The notes under the pieces are model-generated. The model was not told the origin of the DNA. It worked only from the letters and a program-made list of their open reading frames with translations, and searched no databases. Source: Verrucomicrobiota bacterium (GTDB lineage Bacteria > Chlamydiota > Chlamydiia > Chlamydiales > JAEYWL01). Taken from it: a stretch of DNA of 27,498 nt. Shown here in pieces: positions 14,669 to 23,626 of this stretch (position 1 is the first letter of the stretch; each line of letters begins with the position of its first letter). A program made the position numbers and the translations under genes. Location of the stretch: positions 1-27,498 of the forward strand of contig JAEYWL010000048.1 in assembly GCA_023428915.1 (NCBI GenBank), written 5' to 3'.

Positions 14669-16912
14669 TTAGTAAAAATCTATATTTAGAATTAGGGTGG
14701 CTAAAGGGGCAATCGAAAGGGTCAAGCCTATCGGATCTCCCTGTTCATTGCGGACAATTTGAACAGGCAGATTTACCTTGCCGGAACCGCCGTATTCAAT
14801 TTGATCTGTATTAAAGGCTTCTTGCACGTGCTTAAGATTTTTAAGGGCAATAAAGTACTGCTCATGGTACTGGGGTGTGAAATTATGGATGCAAAGCACT
14901 TTTTGAAAGGGGCCTTTACGCATATAGCTCAGCACGCAGTTTTTGCTGTCGTTTAAATCCACCCACTCAAAGCCTGTGTAGTCAAAATCCCTATCCCATA
15001 AGCAGCCATTATCCAGATAAAAATGGTTTAACTCTTTTACCATTTTTTGCATCCCTTTATGCGCAGGATAATTGAGAAGCTGCCATTCCACCTCGCGTTT
15101 GCAATACCACTCATTCCACTGTGCCAGTTCGCAACCCATAAAAGTCAATTTCTTACCTGGTTGGCAAATCAAATAGCTGTATAGCAAGCGCAAATTGGCA
15201 AATTTCTGCCAATAATCCCCGGGCATTTTAGCGATCAAGCTTTTTTTGCCATGGACAACCTCATCATGAGAGAAAACGGAAATGAATTTTTCAGAATAGA
15301 TATAAAGCTGCCCGAATGTAAGGTCATTTTGATGGTAGCAGCGGAAAAGCATGTCAGTGGCAAAATACCGCAACGTGTCATTCATCCATCCCATATTCCA
15401 TTTCAAATTAAATCCAAGGCCGCCTTGCTCCACAGGATGAGTAACCCCTGTAAAAGATGTTGACTCCTCGGCGATCATTAAGATTCCCGGGTATTTTTGA
15501 TGGGCAATGGAATTGACATGTTTAAAAAACTCAATAGCATCCAGATTTTCCTTTCCCCCATATTGATTGGGGATCCATTCATTTTCTTCCCTGCCGTAAT
15601 CCAAATAGAGCATTGAAGCAACAGCATCCACTCTTAAGCCATCTATATGCAGTTTATCAAACAAAAATAAGGCATTAGCCAATAAAAAATTGGACACCTC
15701 GCGCCTGCCAAAATTAAAGATATGGGTTTGCCAATGAGGATGGAATCCCTGGCGCGGATCTGCATGTTCATAAAGGGCCGTGCCGTCAAATCTTCCCAAT
15801 GAGAACTCATCAGTTGGAAAATGACCTGGCACCCAATCCAGAATAACCCCTAGATCATGTTGATGAAAATGATCTACAAGAAACTGAAAATCTTCCGGTG
15901 TGCCAAAGCGGCTTGTCACTGCGTAATAACCGCTTACCTGATACCCCCACGATTCATCCAGTGGATGTTCTGCTAATGGCAAAAACTCCACATGGGTATA
16001 TCCCAGCTCTTTGCAATACTTGGCTAAAACAGGAGCGATATCGCGGTAGTTAGTTAACGGCCCATTTACCCATTTCCAAGAACCCAGGTGAACTTCATAC
16101 ACATTCATGGGGTAAGGGTCATTTTTTCTGGCCTGCCTTTTCTCAATCCAAGCGGCATCATTCCAATGGTAGCGGTCTAATTCGGCCAATTTCGAAGCGG
16201 TTGCCGGCCTTACTTCACTCGAGAGAGCATAGGGGTCAGCTTTAATTAGAATTTCATCCCATTGGGTCTTGATTTCAAACTTGTATTTTTCCCCTTCAGA
16301 TAAGCCGGGCACGAAGAGCTCCCAAACCCCGCTTGCAGAGGAGCGTAATGGGTTGACGCGCCCGTCAAAATAATTAAAATCACCAACCAGGGAAACTCTT
16401 TTTGCCGTAGGCGCCCAAACTGCAAATTTCGCCCCTTTCACTCCATTGTGCGTATAAAGCCTGCCCCCCATAACATTATACAGTTGGTAGTGGGTGCCCT
16501 TGGCAAATAAAAAAGCGTCCAGTTCGCCAAATGTTGAAGGGAAAGCATAAGGGTCATAGTCGAGCAAGCCATTTTGATGATAAATCTTGTAATCATGCCA
16601 ATTGGTATGCCCGGGCACTACGCATTCAAAAAGGCCGGCGGGATGAAATTTTGCTGCTTCAATTGTTTCGCCAAAAAGCTGGATATAGAGTTTATCTGCA
16701 CCGGGACGCCAGATCCGAATGACTTTTTTCCCTCCAAAAAAGGGGTGAAGGCCAAGCAATTCATGCGGAGAGTGATTATTGCCATCAATCAGGGCTTGCA
16801 CCTGATTATTAAAAAAATGTTCGCTAGTATCTTGAGTTGCATCTTTATCAAGGACTGGACACATCATACTGAATTCCGTTTGAAATAGTTGATTCGAAAG
16901 AAGTCTATTCAA
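14669..16912 (-). CDS. glgB: 1,4-alpha-glucan branching enzyme
   Basis: A 747-residue GH13 branching enzyme that adds alpha-1,6 branches to glycogen. The two N-terminal beta modules are present (CBM48-type, about 160-250), followed by the (beta/alpha)8 barrel with VLDWVPGHF, the nucleophile Asp429 in DGLRVDAV, acid/base Glu482 in IAEEST and FSHDEVVHG. The length is slightly above typical. The chosen ATG overlaps the previous gene by 8 bases and has no ribosome site; Met16 at 16867 has a GGA about eight bases upstream and may be the real start. It follows the CT865-like gene and precedes ligA by 20 bases. Chlamydiae make glycogen, and glgB next to a CT865-like gene matches the order I recall from Chlamydia trachomatis. 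Confidence 0.96.
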   Translation of the reverse strand: MNRLLSNQLFQTEFSMMCPVLDKDATQDTSEHFFNNQVQALIDGNNHSPHELLGLHPFFGGKKVIRIWRPGADKLYIQLFGETIEAAKFHPAGLFECVVPGHTNWHDYKIYHQNGLLDYDPYAFPSTFGELDAFLFAKGTHYQLYNVMGGRLYTHNGVKGAKFAVWAPTAKRVSLVGDFNYFDGRVNPLRSSASGVWELFVPGLSEGEKYKFEIKTQWDEILIKADPYALSSEVRPATASKLAELDRYHWNDAAWIEKRQARKNDPYPMNVYEVHLGSWKWVNGPLTNYRDIAPVLAKYCKELGYTHVEFLPLAEHPLDESWGYQVSGYYAVTSRFGTPEDFQFLVDHFHQHDLGVILDWVPGHFPTDEFSLGRFDGTALYEHADPRQGFHPHWQTHIFNFGRREVSNFLLANALFLFDKLHIDGLRVDAVASMLYLDYGREENEWIPNQYGGKENLDAIEFFKHVNSIAHQKYPGILMIAEESTSFTGVTHPVEQGGLGFNLKWNMGWMNDTLRYFATDMLFRCYHQNDLTFGQLYIYSEKFISVFSHDEVVHGKKSLIAKMPGDYWQKFANLRLLYSYLICQPGKKLTFMGCELAQWNEWYCKREVEWQLLNYPAHKGMQKMVKELNHFYLDNGCLWDRDFDYTGFEWVDLNDSKNCVLSYMRKGPFQKVLCIHNFTPQYHEQYFIALKNLKHVQEAFNTDQIEYGGSGKVNLPVQIVRNEQGDPIGLTLSIAPLATLILNIDFY

Positions 16913-17933
16913 AACGATCGCACAAGTAGGTTACCCCCGGTTCTAAAAGAATTTCGGAGCCATTGTTATAAACGGCTCCCTTTTCATGCTCTTTTTTGGA
17001 GAGCCGAAAAGAGTGAATATCCTTTGGCAGTAACACACGCAGCGTTTCGCTTCTATCTGTAAGCAGCATCATACGTCGCATCTTTTTTTTAGTCCATTCG
17101 AAGTCTAACAAAATGTTTCCTAGCTTAACTCCAATCATCCGGCCGCAATGCAGCTCCGGGGGCAAGCAAGGAAGCAGGCGCAATTCCCGGCCGTCAAAGA
17201 GATAAAAGAGGCTTTCTATCATGTTTTTAGAAGCATTTAATAATGCCATAGGCGCCATATACTCTGAAACTTGCTTTGAAAACCCTTGATGCTCTTCATC
17301 TTGCAAACGGGGGACAAATATCCCCTTGAATCCTGCCAAGAAAAGATTTTGTAAATGGGTGCCGGCATTTAAACGCTCTTGCTGTTGAATGGCATGTTGA
17401 CATTCGGCCGCTAAGGAGTTTTGCTCCGGGACATAGGCCAGCGCCGGAACACGGATAGCAAAAGCATGCCAATAGGGTAAAATCTCTGCCAATAGTAATC
17501 GTTCTCTTATACGTTCCCAGTTGCCTTGTTTACTTATCCCTAAAAACAATCTGCACAAAGGGGCCGGTTGCGGCAGGCGTTCTGCAAGCAAACCTGGAGT
17601 CGCTTGCCAGCTTGCAGTTTGAGGTTGTTTATCCCAGGACAGAGCTATTTGCCTGGCGCCGGCCGGGCTTAAAAAATAACGGAAAAACCCTTGCCGGGCT
17701 TTTCCCCAAATTGCAATTCTGTTTTTTTCTAGATCTGTTTGCACAGTGTAATCGTCAATAGGTCCTGCAAAGCTAAAGTCGATTATCCCAATTTCAGAAA
17801 GCCCATGCTCTACCGCAAAAACCTTTAACAAGTTAGGGTAAGCTTGGATAGCAAGCGAACTTGCCGGAAGCAAGGCAAAACTTCCTAAACTATGTGTATA
17901 AGGCCGGAATCTGGCAGCTATAGCTATTTTCAT
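16905..17933 (-). CDS. CT865-like conserved protein with a glycosidase-type C-terminal beta region
   Basis: A 342-residue protein that appears to be a conserved chlamydial hypothetical. The N-terminal 60 residues (RFRPYTHSLGSFALLPASS, then AIQAYPNLLKVF) are hydrophobic and beta-like. About 245-300 reads RELRLLPCLPPELHCGRMIG, then KLGNILLDFEW, very like the last beta region of glycoside hydrolase families 95 and 65 (LLPALPxxW...G..GGF.VDLEW). I see no catalytic Glu/Asp motif of these families, and the usual alpha-barrel domain seems missing or very divergent. It overlaps mtaB by 4 bases (ATGA) and glgB by 8, so it is made with them. A sugar-polymer role next to glgB is inference only. Confidence 0.8.
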   Translation of the reverse strand: MKIAIAARFRPYTHSLGSFALLPASSLAIQAYPNLLKVFAVEHGLSEIGIIDFSFAGPIDDYTVQTDLEKNRIAIWGKARQGFFRYFLSPAGARQIALSWDKQPQTASWQATPGLLAERLPQPAPLCRLFLGISKQGNWERIRERLLLAEILPYWHAFAIRVPALAYVPEQNSLAAECQHAIQQQERLNAGTHLQNLFLAGFKGIFVPRLQDEEHQGFSKQVSEYMAPMALLNASKNMIESLFYLFDGRELRLLPCLPPELHCGRMIGVKLGNILLDFEWTKKKMRRMMLLTDRSETLRVLLPKDIHSFRLSKKEHEKGAVYNNGSEILLEPGVTYLCDRFE

Positions 17934-19204
17934 AAAAGTTTGCCGACCAAACCCTTTGGCGTGTTCTCAATAAGTTTTACCTTTAAGAGCTGATTGGCTT
18001 CCAGCTGTACATCCGGAAGCAAGACTTCAAGGAAATTTGCCGTATGCCCCGAAGAGCCCAGTTCTGGAGAATAACTCTCAGTAAGAATTTCCATTTGCCG
18101 CCCTGCATATTGCGCCCGCAGTTCAAACGAGTACTGTTCGCTGGCCCGCAGCACGCGTTGTTTGCGCTCTTTGATGGTTTCAGGCGGCACTTTGTTGGGA
18201 TACAGCGCAGCTCTTGTCCGCGGCCTTTCGCTGTAGGGAAACATATGCACTTTAGCAAACCGCACTTCAGCCATTACATCGAGCGTTTCTTGAAAATCGG
18301 CTTCCGTCTCTCCGGGAAATCCGACAATCACATCAGTGGTAAAAGTAAAATCGGGATCAGCGGCCCGCAGTTTGTGGACAGTCTCTAAGAAAATCTGCCG
18401 CGTGTACTTGCGGTTCATGCGTTTTAAAATTACGTTAGAGCCTGACTGCAAGACAATGTGCATGGAGGGGCAAGTTTTCCGCCCTTTTAAAATAGCCTCT
18501 GCAAGTTCTTCATCAATCTCATCCGGATCAATGGAAGAGACCCTGACCCGTTCAATGCCATCAACTGCATCCACTGCCCGGATAAGTTCAGCAAGCCTGG
18601 CAGGCGCCTGCCCCTCTTCAGGGTTGCCGTCAAAATCCCCGACATTAATTCCTGTAATCACGACTTCTTTGTAGCCATTATCGCGTAAACTTTCGACTTC
18701 GCTGATGATTTCCGGCAAAGATCTGGAACGGGAACGGCCGCGCACATAAGGGATAATGCAATAGGTGCAGAAAGAATTGCAGCCATCTTGCACTTTTACA
18801 AAGGCGCGCGTATGGGCTTCAAAGCGAGTGATGGAAAATTCTGGTATTTCTTGTTCAGGGTAAAGAATTTGGAGCAATTGCTCTTTGTCTTTGTTTGAAA
18901 CCACATGTGTGACACCTTCAATGGCTTGCACAGCAGCTGGATTGCGTTCCGCATAGCAGCCGGTTACGGCAATTTTTGCCGAAGGATGTTTTCGTGCGAG
19001 CTGCCTTATTTCATGCCTGCTGGAACTGTCAGCTGACTCTGTAACCGTGCAAGTATTGACGATACAGAGATCGGCTGCCTCCCCTTCTTGCGCTTCGCTA
19101 TACCCCATGCCGACAAGCTGATCTTTAAATGCTTGAGTCTCATATTGATTGGTCCGGCAACCCAAAGCCACTATGGTAAATTTTTTTTGCAGTGTGTCTG
19201 ACAT
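17930..19204 (-). CDS. mtaB: tRNA t6A37 methylthiotransferase, MtaB-like radical SAM enzyme
   Basis: A 424-residue MiaB-family enzyme. The N-terminal UPF0004 domain has the three cluster cysteines Cys16 (LGCRTNQYE), Cys52 (VNTCTVT) and Cys83 (VTGCYAE). The radical SAM domain has Cys142-x3-Cys146-x2-Cys149 (GCNSFCTYC). A TRAM-like tail follows (about 360-424). The GCRTNQYE version of the first motif points to MtaB, which adds a methylthio group to t6A at position 37 of ANN-reading tRNAs, rather than MiaB or RimO. It has a good AGGA ribosome site. It heads the minus-strand run, with the inverted-repeat cluster just upstream. Confidence 0.92.
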   Translation of the reverse strand: MSDTLQKKFTIVALGCRTNQYETQAFKDQLVGMGYSEAQEGEAADLCIVNTCTVTESADSSSRHEIRQLARKHPSAKIAVTGCYAERNPAAVQAIEGVTHVVSNKDKEQLLQILYPEQEIPEFSITRFEAHTRAFVKVQDGCNSFCTYCIIPYVRGRSRSRSLPEIISEVESLRDNGYKEVVITGINVGDFDGNPEEGQAPARLAELIRAVDAVDGIERVRVSSIDPDEIDEELAEAILKGRKTCPSMHIVLQSGSNVILKRMNRKYTRQIFLETVHKLRAADPDFTFTTDVIVGFPGETEADFQETLDVMAEVRFAKVHMFPYSERPRTRAALYPNKVPPETIKERKQRVLRASEQYSFELRAQYAGRQMEILTESYSPELGSSGHTANFLEVLLPDVQLEANQLLKVKLIENTPKGLVGKLL

Positions 19205-19285
19205 ATTCTATCCTATGGCGGATAGCATAAGGGGTTTTGGATTGAATTTCAAGGAGACATTTTTAACCCATGATTGCGTCCTAAT

Positions 19286-19345
19286 CTCGCTTTTAGGCTG
19301 ATTAGAACAATGCAGATGCGTTGTTATAACCGGCCTAAAAGTGAG
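19286..19345. repeat. Stem-loop with 15-base arms, part of a repeat mosaic
   Basis: CTCGCTTTTAGGCTG at 19286-19300 pairs with CGGCCTAAAAGTGAG at 19331-19345; the two mismatches are both of the G-U type. Between the arms AACAATGC and GCGTTGTT form a second small stem. The structure ends exactly where the next inverted repeat begins. Confidence 0.7.
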
Positions 19346-19443
19346 GGTCCGACCCAGGGACATAGTTTACACTTTAACCCAACCACCTCATTTTAAAAGA
19401 GATAGTATAGCATAAAGTGTAAACTATGTCCCTGGGTCGGACC
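19346..19443. repeat. 98-base element with perfect 31-base terminal inverted repeats
   Basis: The arm at 19346-19376 begins GGTCCGACCCAGGGACATAG and runs to CACTTTA. The arm at 19413-19443 is its exact reverse complement. The 36-base centre has no coding frame. Perfect long terminal repeats around a short non-coding core fit a MITE or a leftover from an insertion sequence. No target-site duplication can be seen at the ends (TGAG on the left, ATTT on the right). Confidence 0.85.
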
Positions 19444-19446
19444 ATT

Positions 19447-19490
19447 TTGAAATGCGGCGAGTTGCCACCGCTTTAGTCGTATTTTACTTC
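19447..19490. repeat. Partial third copy of the hairpin repeat seen at 23763-23950
   Basis: GCGGCGAGTTGCCACCGC (19454-19471) followed by CTTTAGTCGTATTTTACTTC resembles one arm of the large inverted repeat at 23763-23950 (GCGGTGACTTGTCACCGC, then CTTTAGTCGTGTTTGACTTG). The hairpin here is less perfect. The copy ends exactly at the stop codon of the 783-residue gene (19491-19493). Confidence 0.65.
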
Positions 19491-21842
19491 CTACGCCACG
19501 ACCCCTGCTGCCACTGCTATATCAGCAATTGGTATCTGAGCTAGCACTTCTGCGGGCTTCTTTTTGGGAGCTAAGAACCCGGCAGCTGTTTTGAAGATAT
19601 GCTCAATTGGGGTACTGCCTTTAGTGTCCACCATATTGCGCAGCATCTTATGAGTAATGCTAGCGCCCGGCCTTACAAAAGCTTTCAGCAAAGGCCGTAA
19701 CGACTTGTGAGGATGCAAACCTAAAGTATTGTTAACAATTAGCTTGCAGGCTGTTTTAAATTCTTTATCCAAAATCTCTTGCGGCACATTTTTTAGAGGA
19801 TAATCTTTTTCAAGCAAACCTATTGCCATGCTAGTCATATCCTGGAAAAAGCGCTTATTCTCCGGCATAGCTATCATATCAATTACACCGCTGATCCAAC
19901 TCTTATTGCGATAGCGCCAGAGTTGGTGCATGCCGTAAAGCACAGGATATAAGGCAAAGCAGACCAGGTTCTTCAATACTGTGATGAAGATAAAGCGGCA
20001 GATTGGATCCAACACTTTCTTAACCGGCAGCAATGGCCCTAGGTTCTTTTCCACAAACTTATCAAATTGTTTCTGAAAGCCGCGCCAAATTGTGCTTGGA
20101 TTGATTTCTGCATCGCGCCATTCTAAAGTCTCAGAAACCAGCAATTTCCTAGAGGCCAACGGATCTTTCGGGATTTCAGGAAATTCTTTAGGTACAGGTT
20201 TGCCCATTTGTTTAAGCACTGCTGTTCTTCGAGCGCGAATCAACTTAATTAAGAGTTCATTGCGTTTTGACTCATCGTTTAAAGTCTCAAAAATAGTAGC
20301 GATCCCTGCTTCCACTCCTTTTTCAATCTTCTCCCAACGTTTTTCTTGATTCTTGGCAGCAACTGGCAGGCTATCTTTTCCATTAGGGAAGAAAACGCCT
20401 AACAGCCTTTTTGCGGTTTGCTTGGCAAATTCCTTATCATCCATCGGCTTGAATATTTCCGGATCTATCACAATAGGATCGCCAAAAAATGAAACATTCC
20501 TGCTACTGATAAGCTGTTTTAAATTCTTGAAATGGCTGGCCACCAAATTAATCCCTGTAGTCGCCGCCTTCTTGAAAAATTCCTTGTCATTTTTTAATTG
20601 CGGCACATTTACAGCCAGCAAATCTGCAGCATAAGCCACCAGGTCTTCGGCTTCTTCATTTGCAAAATCAATGATGCCATGTTCCGGATTGTTTTTGACA
20701 AAAGCTTGCATGCCATTGCCTACCATCTTCACAAACTGATCGGTCTTCTCTTTCCATTCGGCTTTTTTGCTCTCATCCGAAGCTTTAAAAACTTGCGACA
20801 ACACTTTTTTAATTAATGAATCCGTAAGAATTTTACGGACGCCGGGGAAGTTTTCCGTGATAAAACCGACAACCCCTTTGGCAAATTCTTTTACTGCAGG
20901 TTCAATAGTGGTTGAGGGGACGGGAACTGTTGCATTTTCACTATTTATTTCTGCCCACTCTTCACTATAGGTGTTAGGCAATTCTTTCTTTGCTTCCCTT
21001 GCCTTCCGGTCAAGAGCCATGACATCAACACCAAAGTTTTGAAAAAGGTTATACAATGCTCCCGCAACTCCCCCGGTTTTATAATTGCCATCGCCTAAAT
21101 CTTTAAGCGAACCTTTAATTTCTTCCCAACCAAGAGCCTGTACTAAGGGAATAGCCACTGCCGGCAATGGCAGGTCGGAGATTTGCTTAGGGAATAAATA
21201 GGTCATCAGCCTGTTGCTAATTCTGCGGAAAAACTCTACTTTCTCCAGATTTTTCTCAGGTCCTTCCGTCATGCTTTCGATTTGACGAAGAGATTTTGCA
21301 CCTTTTTCGTCTACGATGACAAAACTTAAGAATTTTTCTAATACTGCCTGCCTGCGAGCGTTTATATCTAAGGGCTTTAAGCTTTCGGCATCAACATCTT
21401 TAGCTAGTTTGATTAGGCCTTGGTAAATAATCGCTTGAGCGATGGTTTTTACCAGCGGTTTATTATTGGATACAAAGTCATTAAAGCGGTTTTTTATCCA
21501 ACCCACTACATTATTGCGGCTTTTAAGTTTTACTTTACCCACTGCAGCTTCTGCCACCCAATCCGCCATTTCCACTAGTTCATGCCCTAGCAATTGCTCA
21601 ATCTCTTTTGCCTTTCCTTCTAAATCAGGATTATAAGGATAAGTAAAGACCTTGCCGCCAATATGCACGCCCCCATTTACCACCCCATTAGCGACTCCGC
21701 CAATTGCACCAGCTGCGGTAGCTGCGACATTTTTTGCTGCTTGCGGCAATCCTAATAAGCCGTTTGCCAAAGCCCCTATTCCATGATACGCCTGAGTGAT
21801 TAGGCCAGGGGATTGTGGAGTTACACCTTGAGTGTTTGTCAT
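19491..21842 (-). CDS. Large hypothetical protein, possible secreted or effector protein
   Basis: A 783-residue protein that I do not recognise. Residues about 15-65 are rich in Gly, Ala and Val (HGIGALANGLLGLPQAAKN, GAIGGVANGVVNGG), able to sit on a membrane. The body to about 600 is charged and mostly helical, with repeated lengths of the form FAKGVVGFITENFPGVRKIL and AKQTAKRLLGVFFPNGKDSL that hint at divergent internal repeats. About 630-665 holds another hydrophobic stretch (FIFITVLKNLVCFALYPVLY). There is no normal signal peptide and no enzyme motif. Size, lineage-type composition and lack of homology fit a chlamydial effector or inclusion protein, but this is speculation. The ribosome site is AAGG. 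Its stop codon abuts a dispersed repeat, which may have trimmed the original C-terminus. Confidence 0.75.
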   Translation of the reverse strand: MTNTQGVTPQSPGLITQAYHGIGALANGLLGLPQAAKNVAATAAGAIGGVANGVVNGGVHIGGKVFTYPYNPDLEGKAKEIEQLLGHELVEMADWVAEAAVGKVKLKSRNNVVGWIKNRFNDFVSNNKPLVKTIAQAIIYQGLIKLAKDVDAESLKPLDINARRQAVLEKFLSFVIVDEKGAKSLRQIESMTEGPEKNLEKVEFFRRISNRLMTYLFPKQISDLPLPAVAIPLVQALGWEEIKGSLKDLGDGNYKTGGVAGALYNLFQNFGVDVMALDRKAREAKKELPNTYSEEWAEINSENATVPVPSTTIEPAVKEFAKGVVGFITENFPGVRKILTDSLIKKVLSQVFKASDESKKAEWKEKTDQFVKMVGNGMQAFVKNNPEHGIIDFANEEAEDLVAYAADLLAVNVPQLKNDKEFFKKAATTGINLVASHFKNLKQLISSRNVSFFGDPIVIDPEIFKPMDDKEFAKQTAKRLLGVFFPNGKDSLPVAAKNQEKRWEKIEKGVEAGIATIFETLNDESKRNELLIKLIRARRTAVLKQMGKPVPKEFPEIPKDPLASRKLLVSETLEWRDAEINPSTIWRGFQKQFDKFVEKNLGPLLPVKKVLDPICRFIFITVLKNLVCFALYPVLYGMHQLWRYRNKSWISGVIDMIAMPENKRFFQDMTSMAIGLLEKDYPLKNVPQEILDKEFKTACKLIVNNTLGLHPHKSLRPLLKAFVRPGASITHKMLRNMVDTKGSTPIEHIFKTAAGFLAPKKKPAEVLAQIPIADIAVAAGVVA

Positions 21843-21950
21843 AATTAACCTTAATTACATTAACATTACTTAACTAATTAAGTTTATTATGAAACATTGC
21901 TATTAACTATCAATTAAACATAAGTAAAGAAAATATAAATAGTTAAATAT

Positions 21951-22643
21951 TTAAATAAACAAATCTGAGAACATTTGTCTAAGAGAAACGTAGTGGCTGC
22001 TGCCGATTACGATATGGTCCCTAACAGGCATATTTAATAGATTACCAGCCTCTACCAGATTTCTAGTTACGTTAATATCTTCTACGGAGGGTGTAGGGTC
22101 TCCGCTAGGATGATTATGAGCTAGAATTATTGAAGCTGCTTTATGGCGTATTGCAGGAAAAAAGACTTCTCTTGGATGCACCAGCACCTGTGTCAATGTG
22201 CCGATGGCAATGATGTGCTTGGACATGACAAAGCCTTTTACATCCAGCAGCACTGCCATAAAAATTTCCCGCTTTTCGATGAGCAGCTCCTCTTTAAGTA
22301 AATTATACATATGCAGCGGATTTTCAATTTTAAACTTAGGAGGGAAAGTCTGCTGAGCTAACTTCGCACCCAAACCAAGCGCTGCCTTCAATTGAATGGC
22401 TTTTGTGCGTCCAAGACCTTTTATTTGGCACAATTCCTCAACTGAAGCCTCTGCTACTTGTAACAAGCCGCCGAAACGAGTGATGATCTGCTGCGCAAGC
22501 TGCATGACTGGAGAATGCCGCGTGCCGCTGCCAATTAAAATGGCCAGCAACTCAATCGAATTTAACGCCTCCACCCCTAAAGCGGCTAGTTTTTCGCGGG
22601 GACGTTCACTGTGCGGAATGTGTTGAATGGAGTACTGTGACAT
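21951..22643 (-). CDS. radC: RadC-family JAMM protein
   Basis: A 230-residue RadC, the normal length. The N-terminal part carries a helix-hairpin-helix (IKGLGRTKAIQLKAALGLG, about 74-92). The C-terminal MPN/JAMM domain has the zinc motif His176-x-His178 with PSGDPTPSVED ending in Asp189, and Glu126 as the likely acid residue. Despite its name the family's role in DNA repair is doubtful; many copies are linked to mobile DNA. Its ATG lies two bases after the stop of the FAD oxidoreductase gene, with AGGAG inside that gene's end, so the two are co-transcribed. The 108-base gap to the next gene on the left is AT-rich. Confidence 0.93.
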   Translation of the reverse strand: MSQYSIQHIPHSERPREKLAALGVEALNSIELLAILIGSGTRHSPVMQLAQQIITRFGGLLQVAEASVEELCQIKGLGRTKAIQLKAALGLGAKLAQQTFPPKFKIENPLHMYNLLKEELLIEKREIFMAVLLDVKGFVMSKHIIAIGTLTQVLVHPREVFFPAIRHKAASIILAHNHPSGDPTPSVEDINVTRNLVEAGNLLNMPVRDHIVIGSSHYVSLRQMFSDLFI

Positions 22644-22645
22644 GA

Positions 22646-23626
22646 TTAGCTACTCTCCTGGTTGATGCTTGCAACTAGCTCTTTTGCCCCAAGGGCATGA
22701 TAAAGCAATCCCCTAGAACCCATTCCTGTAATTATCCACAACCGCTCTTTTATCTTTTTCCAAAGAGGAAGGTGGCCCGGCAAGGAAGCCCTGAACCCTG
22801 CACGGCAGCTGCGCACCTGCTCCACCCCCGCCCTAATTCCCATGGTTGCGGCTTTAGCAGCTAGAATAGAAAATGCGCTTTCCTGATCGGGCGCTGCAGC
22901 AAGGAATCTTTTTTCATAAGTGGCCCCTAATATGCAATACTTTTCTCCGGGAAACTGCAAAAAATATGCAGAGGAATTAATGGGAAAAGGAGGCGGACTG
23001 GCGGCAAGCTCTAAAATCTGCCCTTTTACTTGAGTCAATGCAACTGCTTCTTCAACTAGCAGCTCATTGCAGTCGGCTCCTGTAGCCACCACCACTGCCG
23101 CATATGCTGATAATTCACTAAGGCTTTTTACCTCTTGAATAATTAACGAAGCCCCTTTGCTGCTGCAGGCCGACCATAACCCTTCTAAATAGGCGGCAGA
23201 ATTGACCATATACGTATTGTTTATGAATATCCCCGGAGCAGGGACCAAAGCGGAAAATTGCGCCTTGCAGGCAGGAGCTTCCCACCAATCAATGTCTTCA
23301 TAGGCTTCGGCTGCCTTTTTAAAGTCTGTCAGTTGCTTTTCTGTTAAGGCCTGGCGCAGCATCCCCTTTTTGGCATGCACACAACTCCCTTTGCATATGG
23401 AGGCTATTTCGAGAAGGCTTAATGTTTCCGCCAGGCCTTCATCACCCCGCCAATTTTTTTTTGATTGCGCCCCTACATAGGAATGCAACAAGCCAGCTGC
23501 AATCCCTGAAGCCCCTCCGCCAAGCCCAACCCTATCGTAAACAACAACCTGCCAGCCTGACTGTACGAGATGCCAGCATGCAGCGATCCCTGAAAACCCT
23601 GCACCTATAACCGCTGCTTTTTTCAT
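22646..23626 (-). CDS. FAD-dependent oxidoreductase resembling the MnmC C-terminal domain
   Basis: A 326-residue DAO-fold flavoprotein. The FAD-binding motif GAGFSG is at residues 8-13, with Asp31 at the end of the second strand, and GGGASGIAAGLLHSYVG follows, as in MnmC (ASGNxxGxLxP). The end reads SLPGHLPLW, then ITGMGSRGLLYHALGAKEL, close to the MnmC closing motif (D.LP..G, GxGSRGL). In Escherichia coli MnmC this domain oxidises cmnm5U34 of tRNA to nm5U. The methyltransferase half is absent from this protein and not seen in the window, so this may be the single-domain MnmC2 form. A glycine or sarcosine oxidase-like role is the alternative. Forms an operon with radC. No strong ribosome site is seen. 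Confidence 0.8.
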   Translation of the reverse strand: MKKAAVIGAGFSGIAACWHLVQSGWQVVVYDRVGLGGGASGIAAGLLHSYVGAQSKKNWRGDEGLAETLSLLEIASICKGSCVHAKKGMLRQALTEKQLTDFKKAAEAYEDIDWWEAPACKAQFSALVPAPGIFINNTYMVNSAAYLEGLWSACSSKGASLIIQEVKSLSELSAYAAVVVATGADCNELLVEEAVALTQVKGQILELAASPPPFPINSSAYFLQFPGEKYCILGATYEKRFLAAAPDQESAFSILAAKAATMGIRAGVEQVRSCRAGFRASLPGHLPLWKKIKERLWIITGMGSRGLLYHALGAKELVASINQESS

